A DNA stretch of 64,000 bases from JAUMWX01 sp023394215 (lineage in GTDB: Bacteria > Bacillota > Clostridia > Tissierellales > Peptoniphilaceae), in assembly GCA_050313995.1 (NCBI GenBank), contig JBNPMM010000003.1; one strand, written 5' to 3'. The translations under genes were made by a program, and so were the position numbers. Shown in pieces: positions 8,447-17,169 of this stretch. Every line of letters starts with the position of its first letter. Positions within the stretch are counted from its first letter, which is position 1. Under the pieces are notes generated by a model that was not told the origin of the DNA, made no database searches, and worked only from the letters and a program-made list of their open reading frames with translations.

Positions 8447-9072
8447 CCGTCTCGGCGTCACAAGTCTTTTTTTAAGGGGGAAAATACCCCTTTCAAAAGC
8501 CTTGACATAACGCCATACTTTTTTGAAATCCCCCTGAGGGGGCTTTTTACCCCCTCGAAAAGTCTTAATTAACATAATTTTCCGTCAACCGCAAACCATT
8601 GAAATGGTAGCGTTTGAATCTTTTTACTCATCCGCTTAGACTTCTGAGGTAAAAAGATATAAAAGGGCATAAGAGGGTGTGGCGTCACTAGGAAATTTCA
8701 CTATGTTCATTCCTGTGACGGTCGGCATAGCCGACACACCTTGCTCTCCCTATGGGTCGGCAACTTCTTCAACCTGTTAAAATAGGTTTTGAAGCCTTTT
8801 ACTCGCTTCGCTTCGGGATAGACTTAGAGTCTACCTGCCTTTAAAATAAAACAACATTTCATAGATAAAATAACCACTATAACAATAAACTAGCTGAAAA
8901 TTAAGCGATTTAATAGTTAATAATTGTATGTAAATATTTGTATAGTTAAATAAGAATACGTTATAAATATATAAAAAAATCTCTATGTAAGATCTTGAAA
9001 AGCAATACTAATGTATTGCTCGAATGTCTATTTGGGAAGATAAAATATAGAAAAGTATAGGAGAAGATTTCA
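8447..9072. other. 626-bp non-coding block dense in inverted repeats
   Basis: No credible gene. The block holds several hairpins: AAGGGG/CCCCTT near 8473-8493, CCCCC-TGA-GGGGG near 8530-8542, ACCATT/AATGGT near 8595-8608, the branched fold at 8676-8740, AACCT/AGGTT near 8771-8788, and TAGACT-TAG-AGTCTA at 8819-8833. GC is clearly above the flanking genes up to about 8840, then falls sharply. Such blocks are typical of origins (double- or single-strand origin, oriT) or structured RNAs of plasmids and integrative elements. No Rep or relaxase gene is nearby. Confidence 0.55.
8676..8740. other. Predicted three-way-junction fold (origin, oriT or ncRNA)
   Basis: Outer stem GGTGT (8676-8680) with ACACC (8736-8740) closes two hairpins. 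The first pairs CGTCAC-T-AGGAA (8683-8694) with TTCCTGTGACG (8710-8720), one bulged base. The second pairs GTCGGC (8721-8726) with GCCGAC (8730-8735). The hairpins abut with no spare base. The pairing is read directly; the function is unknown. Confidence 0.5.
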
Positions 9073-9321
9073 ATGACACAATTAAAAGAATCAACAATGA
9101 GAGCAATATATCCATACTGGAAAGAAAATTCATATCGTGGTATCAACACTAGTATAGGTGTTCATACATACATTTATGGAACAGGTACAGGTAGTATTGG
9201 TAAATTCAAAGAGGCAATGCGTGAAACAGGAAGAAATTTCCGTGTATTAGCACAAAAAGAGAGAGTATTGCAATATTCTCGTATGAGAAGTATTGAACTA
9301 AAATACGAAGTACTTTCATAA
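9073..9321 (+). CDS. Small uncharacterised basic protein
   Basis: 82 residues with an AGGAGA site about nine bases before the ATG. The sequence is basic and aromatic-rich (RAIYPYWKEN at the start, a Gly/Thr-rich YGTGTGSIGKF in the middle, then FRVLAQKERVL). There is no signal peptide or membrane segment. I do not recognise the family. Codon usage matches the neighbouring element genes. It directly follows the folded non-coding block, the position often taken by small regulatory or DNA-binding proteins of plasmids. That role is only a suggestion. Confidence 0.6.
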   Translation: MTQLKESTMRAIYPYWKENSYRGINTSIGVHTYIYGTGTGSIGKFKEAMRETGRNFRVLAQKERVLQYSRMRSIELKYEVLS

Positions 9322-9442
9322 CTAAATTAATTCTGCGTTTTTTTGTATTTAATTAAGGCGAGCTTTGCGAGCCGCATAGAACAAATAGCGGGACTTAAGC
9401 TCTTCGATAGTTTTTATTAACTAAAAAAGAAAGGAGAAAACT

Positions 9443-9718
9443 ATGTTTGAAAGAATAAAAACTTATATGGATTTTGCTAATTTATTAGGTGATATGATTT
9501 TATGTAATGAGATTTCATCAAGAGAAATTGATTTGATTAATGGAAATATTGATGATGAGGTAGAAATATTTCAATGGTATATTATTTCTGATCCATCATT
9601 TGCATTAAAACACTCTGATGAATTAATTTTTTATGTCAGAGATTTAGATTTATATATTTTAGGGGTTACACAGTTTGGAATTAATTGGAGCAATTTATCT
9701 GCTCCAAATTTGTATTGA
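9443..9718 (+). CDS. Small uncharacterised acidic protein
   Basis: 91 residues behind AAAGGAG. The protein is acidic and soluble, with conserved-looking segments MFERIKTYMDFANLLGDMIL and EVEIFQWYIISDPSFALKHS (dehydratase- or antirestriction-like features are not evident). No motif identifies a function. The gene ends 22 bp before the stop of the convergent Cro-like regulator gene. The 9322-9442 gap upstream contains a GC-rich stretch near 9357-9376 and nothing else obvious. Confidence 0.6.
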   Translation: MFERIKTYMDFANLLGDMILCNEISSREIDLINGNIDDEVEIFQWYIISDPSFALKHSDELIFYVRDLDLYILGVTQFGINWSNLSAPNLY

Positions 9719-9742
9719 GAAATAGTTACATATAGAATGTAA

Positions 9743-9940
9743 CTATTTTTCAACAAATTCAACAATATCATTTGGCGTGCATTCCAATATTACACATAAT
9801 TTTTCAAGAGTAAGTAAGGTAATATTTTGATTTTTCTTCAATCTATCTAAGGTTCTATTATCAATTCCTGATTGTAACAACTTATATTGTGAGACATTCT
9901 TTGTTTTCATTGTTTGCCATAATGGAAAATAACTTATCAT
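9743..9940 (-). CDS. Cro/CI-type (XRE) transcriptional regulator, YozG-like
   Basis: 65 residues, essentially a single helix-turn-helix domain: KNVSQYKLLQSGIDNRTLDRL places the recognition helix at about 26-35, and the TLEKLCVILECTPNDIVEFV end is the usual closing helix of YozG/Cro-like proteins. It binds DNA as a repressor. It is the only minus-strand gene of the island and is divergent from the lipoprotein gene at 10045. The 104-bp gap contains AT-rich promoter-like sequence and CACAACAATAAACT near 10018, so it probably controls itself and that gene. Confidence 0.85.
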   Translation of the reverse strand: MISYFPLWQTMKTKNVSQYKLLQSGIDNRTLDRLKKNQNITLLTLEKLCVILECTPNDIVEFVEK

Positions 9941-10044
9941 TTATTCTTCCTCCAATATAACAATTGTAAAATTATTGTGATTATAATATAATGTGAATAA
10001 AATCATTGTGTACATAAACACAACAATAAACTAAGGAGAAAAAA

Positions 10045-11322
10045 ATGAATATTAAAAAAAAGCTGACTAGATTATTCTTGCTAACTTGTCTTGTTGTTAC
10101 CCTAACTTCATGTGGTGAAAAAACAAAAGAAGTATCAAAAAAACTTGAAACTAATGGTGAAAAAACAAAAGAAGTATCAGAAAACCGTAAAACTCAAGAT
10201 CCGAATATTCCTATCCAAATCGAAAAAAAGAAAAATAGTAATATAATTTTTTCTGAATTTTTCAAAGAAAATAAACCTATCATTTTATACGAAGTTAAAA
10301 AAATTGATAAGGAAGAAGAAGTTTACAGATACTATATTGTTCAAGATAATAAAATTAAAGAATTTAATCTTGATTATAATAATCGTATGGGAAAGACATT
10401 AGGTGAGCTTTCTAAAATGAAAGATGATGAGATTATAGAAATGTTATATAAACTTACACCTAAAGAATTAGATACATTAAATGAAGATGATAAAGCAACT
10501 GTTCAAAAGATAAAGGCAGAATTCGAAAATCCTCAACAATACCTTAGCGGTATTGCATCTTCTATAAATGTACCAAAAGATATACAAGATAAAGCTGTGA
10601 TGTTTTCTAAGCATAAAGAACTTGAGTCGAAAATAAGTGATGAAAATTTGCGTTCTAAAATTAATGAGATTAATGAAAGAGTGCTTTCTGATAATTTTAG
10701 GAATAGTAAATTTCTTCCTGACTATGCCCTAATGGTTAATTTTAAAACGGTGTTTTATAATGTTAATGATTTAAATCTATCAAAATACATTGAAAAACCA
10801 CTTCATACAGTTGAATATAACGTAAAAGTCTTAAAAGAAGCTTACGATAAAGTTATTCAAGAATCTGGATCTACAATAACTAAAGAAGATAGAAAAATTA
10901 TAGATGATATGCTTGAATATTATGAAGCTTTGACTTCAAATCTTCTTAAGTATACTAAGGTGGAAGAAAAAGTAAACCAAATATTAGGTATATTATATTC
11001 TGGTCATAGTCATACAATGGATAATGCTTCTAAGATTGTATATAACATAAAAACAGATTCATCTGGTAATACAGCAGTAGGAGAAGAAATACATTATTTT
11101 GATAAAAATAATAAAGGTGACTCTTTAGATTTGTATAAAATGACTGATGCTGGACAACTACCTGTTTATGACTCAATTTATATGCCTGTAGCAGGTGAAA
11201 AAGGTGATGTTTATATTAGAGTATCAGAAATGTTTTCATTGTCATTTGATGCATTGGATAATAAAGAAGTTTTTGTAGACGCTACAAAAGAAGAAATTGA
11301 TAAAGCACTAGAATCTAAATAG
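10045..11322 (+). CDS. Uncharacterised lipoprotein with short N-terminal repeat
   Basis: 425 residues. The N-terminus is a lipoprotein signal (KKKLTRLFLLTCLVVTLTSC, lipobox LTSC with Cys about residue 23), so the mature protein should be tethered to the outer membrane face. Right after the cysteine GEKTKEVS occurs twice, 17 residues apart, as a short spacer duplication. The rest is mostly helical and charged, with no catalytic motif I recognise. The region 320-400, with YSGHSHTMDN and EEIHYFDKNN, may be a folded domain. It is divergent from the Cro-like regulator at 9743 and followed by other secreted-protein genes. Confidence 0.7.
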   Translation: MNIKKKLTRLFLLTCLVVTLTSCGEKTKEVSKKLETNGEKTKEVSENRKTQDPNIPIQIEKKKNSNIIFSEFFKENKPIILYEVKKIDKEEEVYRYYIVQDNKIKEFNLDYNNRMGKTLGELSKMKDDEIIEMLYKLTPKELDTLNEDDKATVQKIKAEFENPQQYLSGIASSINVPKDIQDKAVMFSKHKELESKISDENLRSKINEINERVLSDNFRNSKFLPDYALMVNFKTVFYNVNDLNLSKYIEKPLHTVEYNVKVLKEAYDKVIQESGSTITKEDRKIIDDMLEYYEALTSNLLKYTKVEEKVNQILGILYSGHSHTMDNASKIVYNIKTDSSGNTAVGEEIHYFDKNNKGDSLDLYKMTDAGQLPVYDSIYMPVAGEKGDVYIRVSEMFSLSFDALDNKEVFVDATKEEIDKALESK

Positions 11323-11413
11323 AAAATAGGAAAGATAATATGAATTATGGTAGCTAGTCTTTTCTAGGCTAGCTATTTACATTTTGAGCTTAATACAAAA
11401 AGGAGGAGCAATA

Positions 11414-11949
11414 GTGTCTAAATATATATATTAATAAATATAATACAAAGAAAACGAGTTACAACATTAAAGTAGAAAAAGATAATTCAGATATAGATGA
11501 GAAAAGAAAAGTACTTTCTGAAGAGATAAATAAACTTACAAATGAAATGAAAATGAGACATCCAGTTGGTTTCCAATTGATTACTATGTCATTGATTCTG
11601 TAGATTCTTTTATAGGATTAGTTAAAAATCATGAAGTTAGCACTGTTAAAGATATGGTAAGTGTATATAAAAAGGATAAATACCGTGAATCTGTTGTAGG
11701 AAATCTTAGCACTATGAATGAAAAACTTGATCAATCATTGTTTAACAAGAAAAGATGATCAAGTTACAAAAGACTGCAAAAATATTATTGATGGGTAACC
11801 TTGTTACAAACTTAGTAACCGAATCTAGAGTTGGAGAAATTAGGGATAATACTATCTCAATGGCATTAAGTATGACAAGTATGACGAATTCAAACTCTCA
11901 TATTTCAGAAAAATTAGATGATATAAACAATAAAATAGGCAGAAGATAA
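11414..11949 (+). pseudogene. Broken gene with at least three frame changes
   Basis: A ribosome site (AGGAGG, 11401-11406) precedes GTG at 11414, but the frame closes after six codons in a TATATATATAT run. The protein then continues in a second frame (NKYNTKKTSYNIKVEKDN...KMRHPVGFQL), switches near 11575 to a third (DYYVIDSVDSFIGLVKNHEV) that stops at 11756-11758, and resumes in the frame from 11755 (ending ISEKLDDINNKIGRR). The pieces form a coherent, lysine-rich helical protein of about 175 residues. I read this as one decayed gene, with the dinucleotide run as a likely slippage point. The original function is unknown. Confidence 0.6.
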
Positions 11950-11958
11950 GGAGAGAGA

Positions 11959-12915
11959 ATGAAACAAAACGAAAAACTATTCACAAGCCTAATGGCTCTA
12001 ACACTAGTATTAAGCTTATCAGCTTGTACCTTAGAGAAGAAAGACATAGAACCTGTAGAAGTTTCGAAACCAATTGAAACAGCCAATGAAAAGACATCTA
12101 AAAAAGAAGATGTAACAGAAAAAGAAATTAAACCCGTCACCGAAACTGAAAAACCTGTTGCTGAAGTTACAGAAAAAGAACCAGTAAAAGAAACTGAAAA
12201 ACCTGTAAAAGACACAACAAAGCCAGTAACAGAAAAAGAAACTACACCTGTTGTAATCGTCGAAGAAACAGAACCTAAAAAGCCTGTTACTGAAACTAAG
12301 AAACCTGACCCTAAACCAGTTGTTGAAACAACTAAACCTCAACCTAAGCCAATTGTTGAGACAACTAAGCCTGAGCCAAAACCTGAACCTAAACCAACAC
12401 CAAAGCCTACACCAGAACCAACAAAAGTCTGGATTGAACCAGTCTATGAAACTAGAACTAAGTACAAGACTGTTCCAAATATGGTAACAAAGACAGAAAC
12501 TTACACTGACTACGTAGAAAAACAAGTAACAGAAAACGTACTTGTAAAAGCTGCTTGGACGGAAACCATTGAAAAATGGTCAGTCGGTGAAATGCACTTC
12601 CAATACGACGACGTAAAAGTATATACCGATGCAGAAAGACGTGCACACGCAAAAGAACTGATTCTTGCTGGTCATCCTGCCAACTATGTTGTAAGAGATA
12701 TTGTTATCAACGGTCCGCTTACTTTCCCAGCAGACTACAAGAAAAACATCTCTGAAACTATTGAACACAAAGCAGAATACAAAACGGTTACAAAGACAGT
12801 AAAAGAACCCGTAACTAAAACAAGAACTGTAACTGTTCAAGACGGTACAAAACAAATCCCTGACGGAACTGAAAGAGTACTTGTTAAAGAAGGCTACTGG
12901 ACAACAAGACCGTAA
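11959..12915 (+). CDS. Surface lipoprotein with Pro/Lys/Thr/Glu-rich stalk
   Basis: 318 residues. Lipoprotein signal with lipobox LSAC (Cys about residue 23). Residues about 30-150 are a low-complexity stalk of repeated K-P-V-T/x-E-T and KPxPKP units, probably extended across the wall. The C-terminal domain (about 155-318) contains two related arms rich in Thr-Lys-Thr strands (ETRTKYKTV and KTVTKTVKEPVTKT) and ends KEGYWTTRP. The domain is not recognised. The gene follows the broken gene by 9 bp. Long antisense open frames opposite the stalk are a codon-bias artefact of the repeats. Confidence 0.75.
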   Translation: MKQNEKLFTSLMALTLVLSLSACTLEKKDIEPVEVSKPIETANEKTSKKEDVTEKEIKPVTETEKPVAEVTEKEPVKETEKPVKDTTKPVTEKETTPVVIVEETEPKKPVTETKKPDPKPVVETTKPQPKPIVETTKPEPKPEPKPTPKPTPEPTKVWIEPVYETRTKYKTVPNMVTKTETYTDYVEKQVTENVLVKAAWTETIEKWSVGEMHFQYDDVKVYTDAERRAHAKELILAGHPANYVVRDIVINGPLTFPADYKKNISETIEHKAEYKTVTKTVKEPVTKTRTVTVQDGTKQIPDGTERVLVKEGYWTTRP

Positions 12916-12954
12916 AGGCTTGTTGTTTCACAAGCCTGTGGCGAACATTGCCAC
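12916..12954 (+). terminator. Two adjacent hairpins after the lipoprotein gene
   Basis: AGGCTTGT (12916-12923) pairs with ACAAGCCT (12930-12937), followed at once by GTGGC (12938-12942) with GCCAC (12950-12954). There is no T-run, so termination is uncertain; they may protect the 3' end. Confidence 0.4.
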
Positions 12955-13045
12955 TATTAACGAACAAATATTCCAAATATATTTGGTTTGACATATTTCT
13001 TAAGAATCTATATTTTGATAATGAATTATTATTTAGGAGGATAAA

Positions 13046-13708
13046 ATGGGATTATTTACAGATTTCGCTAAAGCAAGTTCTGGAGCTACCTTTGGAGCAC
13101 TGACAACAATAAAGGGGATGGAGGCTGCGGAAAGTATTGCAAGCTATACACTTAGTGAAGCAGAAAGAAAATATAAGGAAGATAAATTTGATAACGTAAT
13201 TAGAAATGATTTAAATCATCTTTTAGTACTCAATAAATTGCCAGAGATTGCTTATCCATTTCCGATAGAAGGTATAGATAAACCGGCAGCAGGTTTTTTT
13301 CAAAGACATAAAGTATTTTCCATTGGACTTGTTATGATATTGATTTCAAGTCTTTTTAGCGCTATTTTACCATTTGGGTCTTCTCTTAGGCAAAACATGA
13401 CTCAAATTGGAGGGTTTGGAGTTTTACTTGCACTTTTTTCTGGAATTGGTATGATAATTAAAAAGCCTATAAAAACTGGCTCTAGTTTGATTCAAAAACA
13501 CACTTTTAAACAAAAACTTGTTGATGCAGGCAAAAAATATTGGCATGTACGTGAATATGTTCGCCAGTCACTTGATGCAGGGAGTATTGACAGGCAAAGT
13601 GCATTAGATTCATTGGGAAATACTAGTCTTTTGATTAGTTTTCCAGATACAAAAGAGGAAATATTAGCAAATAATTTCTACTTCAAGAAAGAACTTGGTA
13701 TTCAATAA
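13046..13708 (+). CDS. Uncharacterised two-helix membrane protein
   Basis: 220 residues with AGGAGG eight bases before the ATG. The N-terminal 85 residues are soluble and helical. Two hydrophobic segments follow (about 91-110 VFSIGLVMILISSLFSAI and 120-138 IGGFGVLLALFSGIGMII), then a basic C-terminal cytoplasmic domain of about 80 residues. There is no known motif. The small N-terminal glycine-rich start (SSGATFGALTTIKGM) resembles membrane-associating segments. It is flanked by a lipoprotein gene and a terminator and has its own ribosome site. Envelope localisation is the only supported statement. Confidence 0.7.
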   Translation: MGLFTDFAKASSGATFGALTTIKGMEAAESIASYTLSEAERKYKEDKFDNVIRNDLNHLLVLNKLPEIAYPFPIEGIDKPAAGFFQRHKVFSIGLVMILISSLFSAILPFGSSLRQNMTQIGGFGVLLALFSGIGMIIKKPIKTGSSLIQKHTFKQKLVDAGKKYWHVREYVRQSLDAGSIDRQSALDSLGNTSLLISFPDTKEEILANNFYFKKELGIQ

Positions 13709-13755
13709 TTCTAAATTATATTAATATATATATGTATATATAGAAATCAAAACAA

Positions 13756-13793
13756 TAAAGGTAGGACATGTTTGGAATGTTCTACTTTTATTA
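13756..13793 (+). terminator. Rho-independent terminator
   Basis: AAAGGTAGGACAT pairs with ATGTTCTACTTTT through a seven-base loop with G-U pairs, followed by T-rich sequence. It ends the membrane-protein transcript. Confidence 0.7.
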
Positions 13794-13936
13794 TTTTTAG
13801 ATATTATATTGAGTTTAACATGACCTATATAAATATTATACAAAAGTGTATAATACAAAGAAAATAGGGTAAGGTCTAATGCTCTAATTAATAATGTTAG
13901 AATTTTAATAAGTATTATTTGAATAAGGAGGTAACC

Positions 13937-14377
13937 TTGAAAGAAAAATTAAATTGGTGTATTACTGGTATTTCAGCATCCATGAAGATTAAAGAATATA
14001 TTGATGTAAGAAAATCATGCAGAGTTTCAATGAGTATCCAAACACCATTACCGAATGGATTAGATAGATTAGATGTATATAACAAATACTGGCAAATGTA
14101 CGAAGATATGTCTATGGGAATACCTATACTTATATTGACACCAGCAACACAAGATGAAGTTTACCAAACAACGCTTAAAATATATAATGAATTACCTGTA
14201 ATTGAATATCCGCCTCTAAAAGGCTTACCTCCAGATAATATAAAGGAACTAATAATAAAAGCTAAAGCACTTTATAATGAGGGGAAAATATTTGAAGCGT
14301 ATGAAATTGAAGAAAAAGTAAAAAAAGAAGGCTTTGAAGGATATCTATTCTTTTGGGAACAAGATGATCCTTTTTAG
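13937..14377 (+). CDS. Uncharacterised 146-residue protein, TTG start
   Basis: I chose TTG at 13937 because AAGGAGGT (13925-13932) sits five bases upstream; the frame opens earlier, at TTG 13919, but without a ribosome site. The protein is soluble and shows no signal peptide. The motif KSCRVSMSIQTPLPN and a C-terminal helical hairpin (ELIIKAKALYNEGKIFEAYEIEEKVK) are visible, the latter like a single TPR-type pair. A TATAAT at 13849-13854 may be its -10. The family is unknown. It precedes the RadC-like gene and the recombinase, in the maintenance end of the element. Confidence 0.65.
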   Translation: MKEKLNWCITGISASMKIKEYIDVRKSCRVSMSIQTPLPNGLDRLDVYNKYWQMYEDMSMGIPILILTPATQDEVYQTTLKIYNELPVIEYPPLKGLPPDNIKELIIKAKALYNEGKIFEAYEIEEKVKKEGFEGYLFFWEQDDPF

Positions 14378-14390
14378 GATATAAAATAGA

Positions 14391-14413
14391 GTCACCTATA
14401 AGGTGGCTTTTTT
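14391..14413 (+). terminator. Short rho-independent terminator
   Basis: GTCACCT (14391-14397) pairs with AGGTGGC (14401-14407) through a three-base loop, followed by seven T. This is a compact terminator style common in Gram-positive phages and elements. Confidence 0.8.
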
Positions 14414-14426
14414 AATTGGAGGGAAA

Positions 14427-14882
14427 ATGGAAGTAAATAAATATAGCGTAGAGTTAAAAGACAATAAACATCCGATACTTATTAAAGAGAGAGAACATAT
14501 ATTTGAGGGGAGTAATTTAGGGAATCCAGATTTAGTATTAAAAATGCTTAATGAGTGTTTTAGACTAGGGTATTTAGCAGAAGAGCATATTGTATTAATC
14601 GCTATGAATATAAAATTAAAACCTCTTGCAATATTTGAAATAGGTCATGGTTCTACTTCGACTTGTATAATTTCAAATCAAGCAATATTTAAAAGAGCAC
14701 TTTTATGCGGAGCAACTAAAATAATAATTGCTCATAATCATCCATCTGGAGATTTAGAACCTTCGGATGAAGATATATTGGCATATAATAAGTTAAAAGA
14801 TGCAGGAAAAGTAATTGGTATAAAATTAGAAGATTTCATAATAGTGTCAAATGAAGAAATGTATAGTTTTGCTAAACAATAA
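14427..14882 (+). CDS. RadC/JAB-domain protein (mobile-element type)
   Basis: 152 residues from the ATG at 14427 (GGAGGG four bases upstream); an earlier GTG at 14403 lies in the preceding terminator and is rejected. The JAMM/MPN metal-binding signature is complete: H-N-H-P-S-G-D-L-E-P-S-D-E-D near the C-terminus, with the conserved upstream STSTCIISNQAIFKRAL block. It lacks the N-terminal helix-hairpin-helix part of chromosomal RadC, matching the short element-borne form often found beside recombinases and plasmid genes. RadC proteins are zinc-site proteins of unsettled function, long annotated as DNA repair. Confidence 0.85.
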   Translation: MEVNKYSVELKDNKHPILIKEREHIFEGSNLGNPDLVLKMLNECFRLGYLAEEHIVLIAMNIKLKPLAIFEIGHGSTSTCIISNQAIFKRALLCGATKIIIAHNHPSGDLEPSDEDILAYNKLKDAGKVIGIKLEDFIIVSNEEMYSFAKQ

Positions 14883-14921
14883 AAATAGGGCTAACCATCA
14901 ATTGGTTAGTCCTATTTTTTT
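14881..14921 (+). terminator. Rho-independent terminator after the radC-like gene
   Basis: AAAATAGG-G-CTAACC pairs with GGTTAG-T-CCTATTTT across a short loop, ending in T6. Confidence 0.85.
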
Positions 14922-15040
14922 AACTTATTACGATTTATTTCATTAGTATTCTAATAAAGCTATTTAGATTGAATAAAATTGTAATACGTAATAAAATATT
15001 TGTGACAATACACATAAACACGTATTTAAGGAGACCCAAA

Positions 15041-16774
15041 TTGAAAAGAAAAAAAGCTTACGCTTACACTCGTGTAAGCACAAGAATGCAAGTTGAAGGT
15101 TATTCACTTGATGCTCAACTTAATAAAATAAAAGCACAAGCAAACCTCAATGACCTTGAGATCATTCGTACTTTCTCAGATGAGGGAAAGTCTGGTAAAT
15201 CTATTGAAGGACGTGAAGAATTTCAAAAAATGTTAAATTATATCGCCTCTGGTGAAGATGTTGATTATATTATAGTGTATAAACTTAGTCGGTTTGGACG
15301 TAATACGAGAGATGTCCTTGAATCCTTTGAGTTTATCCAAGACTATGGTGTTAACTTAATAAGCATCGAAGATAGCATTAATACCGATAAAGGTACAGGT
15401 AAATTTCTTATTTCAATTCTTGCAGCAGTTTCCGAGCTTGAAAGAGAAAATATCGTTTCTCAAACCATGGAAGGTAGAAAAGAAAAAGCTCGTCAGGGCA
15501 AATGGAATGGTGGGCAAGCTCCTTATGGATATATCCTAAAAGATGGACTTTTAGAAATTGACCCTGAATCTGCCGAACATATAAAGCTTATCTATGACTT
15601 ATATTTAAACGAAAATATGGGAATGGCAAGAATTGCTAAACATCTTAATAATCATGGATATAAGCGTAAACCTTATAAAAATGGAACCCTTATAACATTT
15701 TCAGCTCACTTTGTAAAACAGGTTTTAGATAATCCAGTTTATATGGGTAAAATTGTTTATGGTAGAAGAAGTAATGAAAAAGTAAAGGGTACTCGTGATA
15801 AATACAAGGTTGTTAAGCAAGACGACTATATCAAAGCAGATGGAATTCATGATCCGATTATCTCAGAGGACGTATGGCAAAGCGTAAAAGCTAAACGAAA
15901 AGAAACGGGTGTTGCTTATGATAAGATATATGACCTTGAACATGCTCATAAGCTCACAGGCATGATTAAGTGTCCAGTTTGCGGCTCTAATATGTATGGA
16001 AATGTTAGTCGCCACAAATTAAAAGATGGGAGCATTAGTAATTATTATACTTATCAATGTAAACACAGAAGGTTAGTTGATGGACATTCTTGTACTTATA
16101 ATAGACAACCCAGACAAGAGATTGTCGATTCTGAGGTCTTAGATGCAATTAAAGACGCCACTTTTGATGATAATTTTGTCTTGCAAGTTAAAGTGAAAAT
16201 GAACGCTAATAGCGATACAAAAAAGCTTGAACAAAGACTTGATGAAATGAAGAAGAATAAAAAAAAGCTTGAATCTGATATTCGAAATCTAAATCGTCGT
16301 CTTGATGAACTTGATATTGATAGCAAATCTTACCAGATAAAATATGATGATATTGTATTTCTACAAGATAAAAAATATGATGACCTTGCTCAGATAGATG
16401 AAGAAATATCTCGAATGAATGAAAAAATTAATCAAGAACTCACTACAAAAGCATCTTACCTTGATGCTATGAGAAGTGTTACAGAAAATATAGTTATGTT
16501 CAATAAAAAGTCAGAACAAGAACAGAAAGAATTTTACTTAAAATACATCGAAAAAGTAGAAATCTTTGAAGACTTTGATAATTCTTCTCGTATTGTAAAG
16601 TCAATTACATTTAAATTCCCAATGGTATTTCAAAATGAAGACTCAATGGAATCGGATATGGTTCAAGTTGATGAAACTGCATGGACTACTAAACCGAGTA
16701 CAACAACAGCTAATCATATTATTTGGGACAAAGAGGGACACGTTGAGTCTCTAATATTGATAACAAGAGAGTAG
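15041..16774 (+). CDS. Large serine recombinase (element integrase)
   Basis: 577 residues from TTG at 15041, with AAGGAGA eight bases upstream. The N-terminal resolvase domain has the nucleophile in YTRVSTRMQ (Ser about residue 12), the EGYSLDAQ and KLSRFGRN blocks and the ELERENI helix. A recombinase domain follows (APYGYILKDG, IYDLYLNENMGMARIA), then a zinc-ribbon with CPVCG (about 309-313) and later C/H residues, and a coiled coil at about 400-480. It catalyses site-specific integration and excision. The final codons read GHVESLILITRE, closely like the natural RlmD end, so the gene probably runs through attR and its last residues come from the host target. It is probably the integrase of the 2650-16,774 element. 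Confidence 0.95.
   Translation: MKRKKAYAYTRVSTRMQVEGYSLDAQLNKIKAQANLNDLEIIRTFSDEGKSGKSIEGREEFQKMLNYIASGEDVDYIIVYKLSRFGRNTRDVLESFEFIQDYGVNLISIEDSINTDKGTGKFLISILAAVSELERENIVSQTMEGRKEKARQGKWNGGQAPYGYILKDGLLEIDPESAEHIKLIYDLYLNENMGMARIAKHLNNHGYKRKPYKNGTLITFSAHFVKQVLDNPVYMGKIVYGRRSNEKVKGTRDKYKVVKQDDYIKADGIHDPIISEDVWQSVKAKRKETGVAYDKIYDLEHAHKLTGMIKCPVCGSNMYGNVSRHKLKDGSISNYYTYQCKHRRLVDGHSCTYNRQPRQEIVDSEVLDAIKDATFDDNFVLQVKVKMNANSDTKKLEQRLDEMKKNKKKLESDIRNLNRRLDELDIDSKSYQIKYDDIVFLQDKKYDDLAQIDEEISRMNEKINQELTTKASYLDAMRSVTENIVMFNKKSEQEQKEFYLKYIEKVEIFEDFDNSSRIVKSITFKFPMVFQNEDSMESDMVQVDETAWTTKPSTTTANHIIWDKEGHVESLILITRE
16730..16774 (+). other. Putative attR within the recombinase 3' end
   Basis: CACGTTGAG (16739-16747) encodes His-Val-Glu and is followed by hydrophobic codons ending in Arg-Glu-stop, as expected of an original rlmD C-terminus. 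It matches the attL core at 2648-2656 in codon phase. Together they bound an element of about 14.1 kb. Confidence 0.55.
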
Positions 16775-16893
16775 GATGTCAAAGGCTCTAAAAGGCTTGA
16801 AATCAATAGGTTTATGATTTTTAGGTTGAGTAATGAGATTATAATTTTATTGAAATTAACGTTCAAAAATATCTTCTAAATACTTGCTTGTAG

Positions 16894-16967
16894 CAACACT
16901 TTAGATATTCTGAAAGGGTCGTGTCAACACTTTGGATATTTAGGTAGGTCGTGTCAACTGTATGGAT
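16894..16967 (+). repeat. 30/31-bp tandem direct repeat, about 2.4 copies
   Basis: Copy 1 spans 16894-16924 and copy 2 spans 16925-16954; both begin CAACACTTT and end GGTCGTGT. A partial third copy (CAACTGTATGGAT) follows. Repeated terminal boxes like these occur at ends of IS21-type elements and at recombinase arm sites, but no transposase is present. The 16,775-17,169 gap otherwise shows only AT-rich sequence leading to the hsdM promoter region. Confidence 0.6.
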
Positions 16968-17169
16968 GGCATTAAAAGGATGGAATAAATTTGAATTTAT
17001 AAATTTTATTAGAATTAAAGACATACTATTAAGTTATTTGAAAATGATGAATATATTTAGCAAAAAATTTGGAAAACAAAAGCCGAGACAATTTTAAAAA
17101 ATTGAAATAACAAATTAGTATAGGCTAGAATAGATGTGGTAGATTATTAGTAAGGAGATAAAGAGGACT

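Noticed and set aside
8447..9072. CRISPR array
   Set aside because: The inverted repeats differ from one another and are not regularly spaced; no cas gene occurs in the window.
12031..12525. 164-residue reverse-strand open frame
   Set aside because: Antisense to the Lys/Pro/Thr/Glu stalk of the lipoprotein gene; Cys/Phe/Trp-rich composition is a codon-bias artefact.
14427..14882. Chromosomal DNA-repair gene radC
   Set aside because: The helix-hairpin-helix domain is missing and the gene sits next to a recombinase in the island, so the short mobile-element form fits better.
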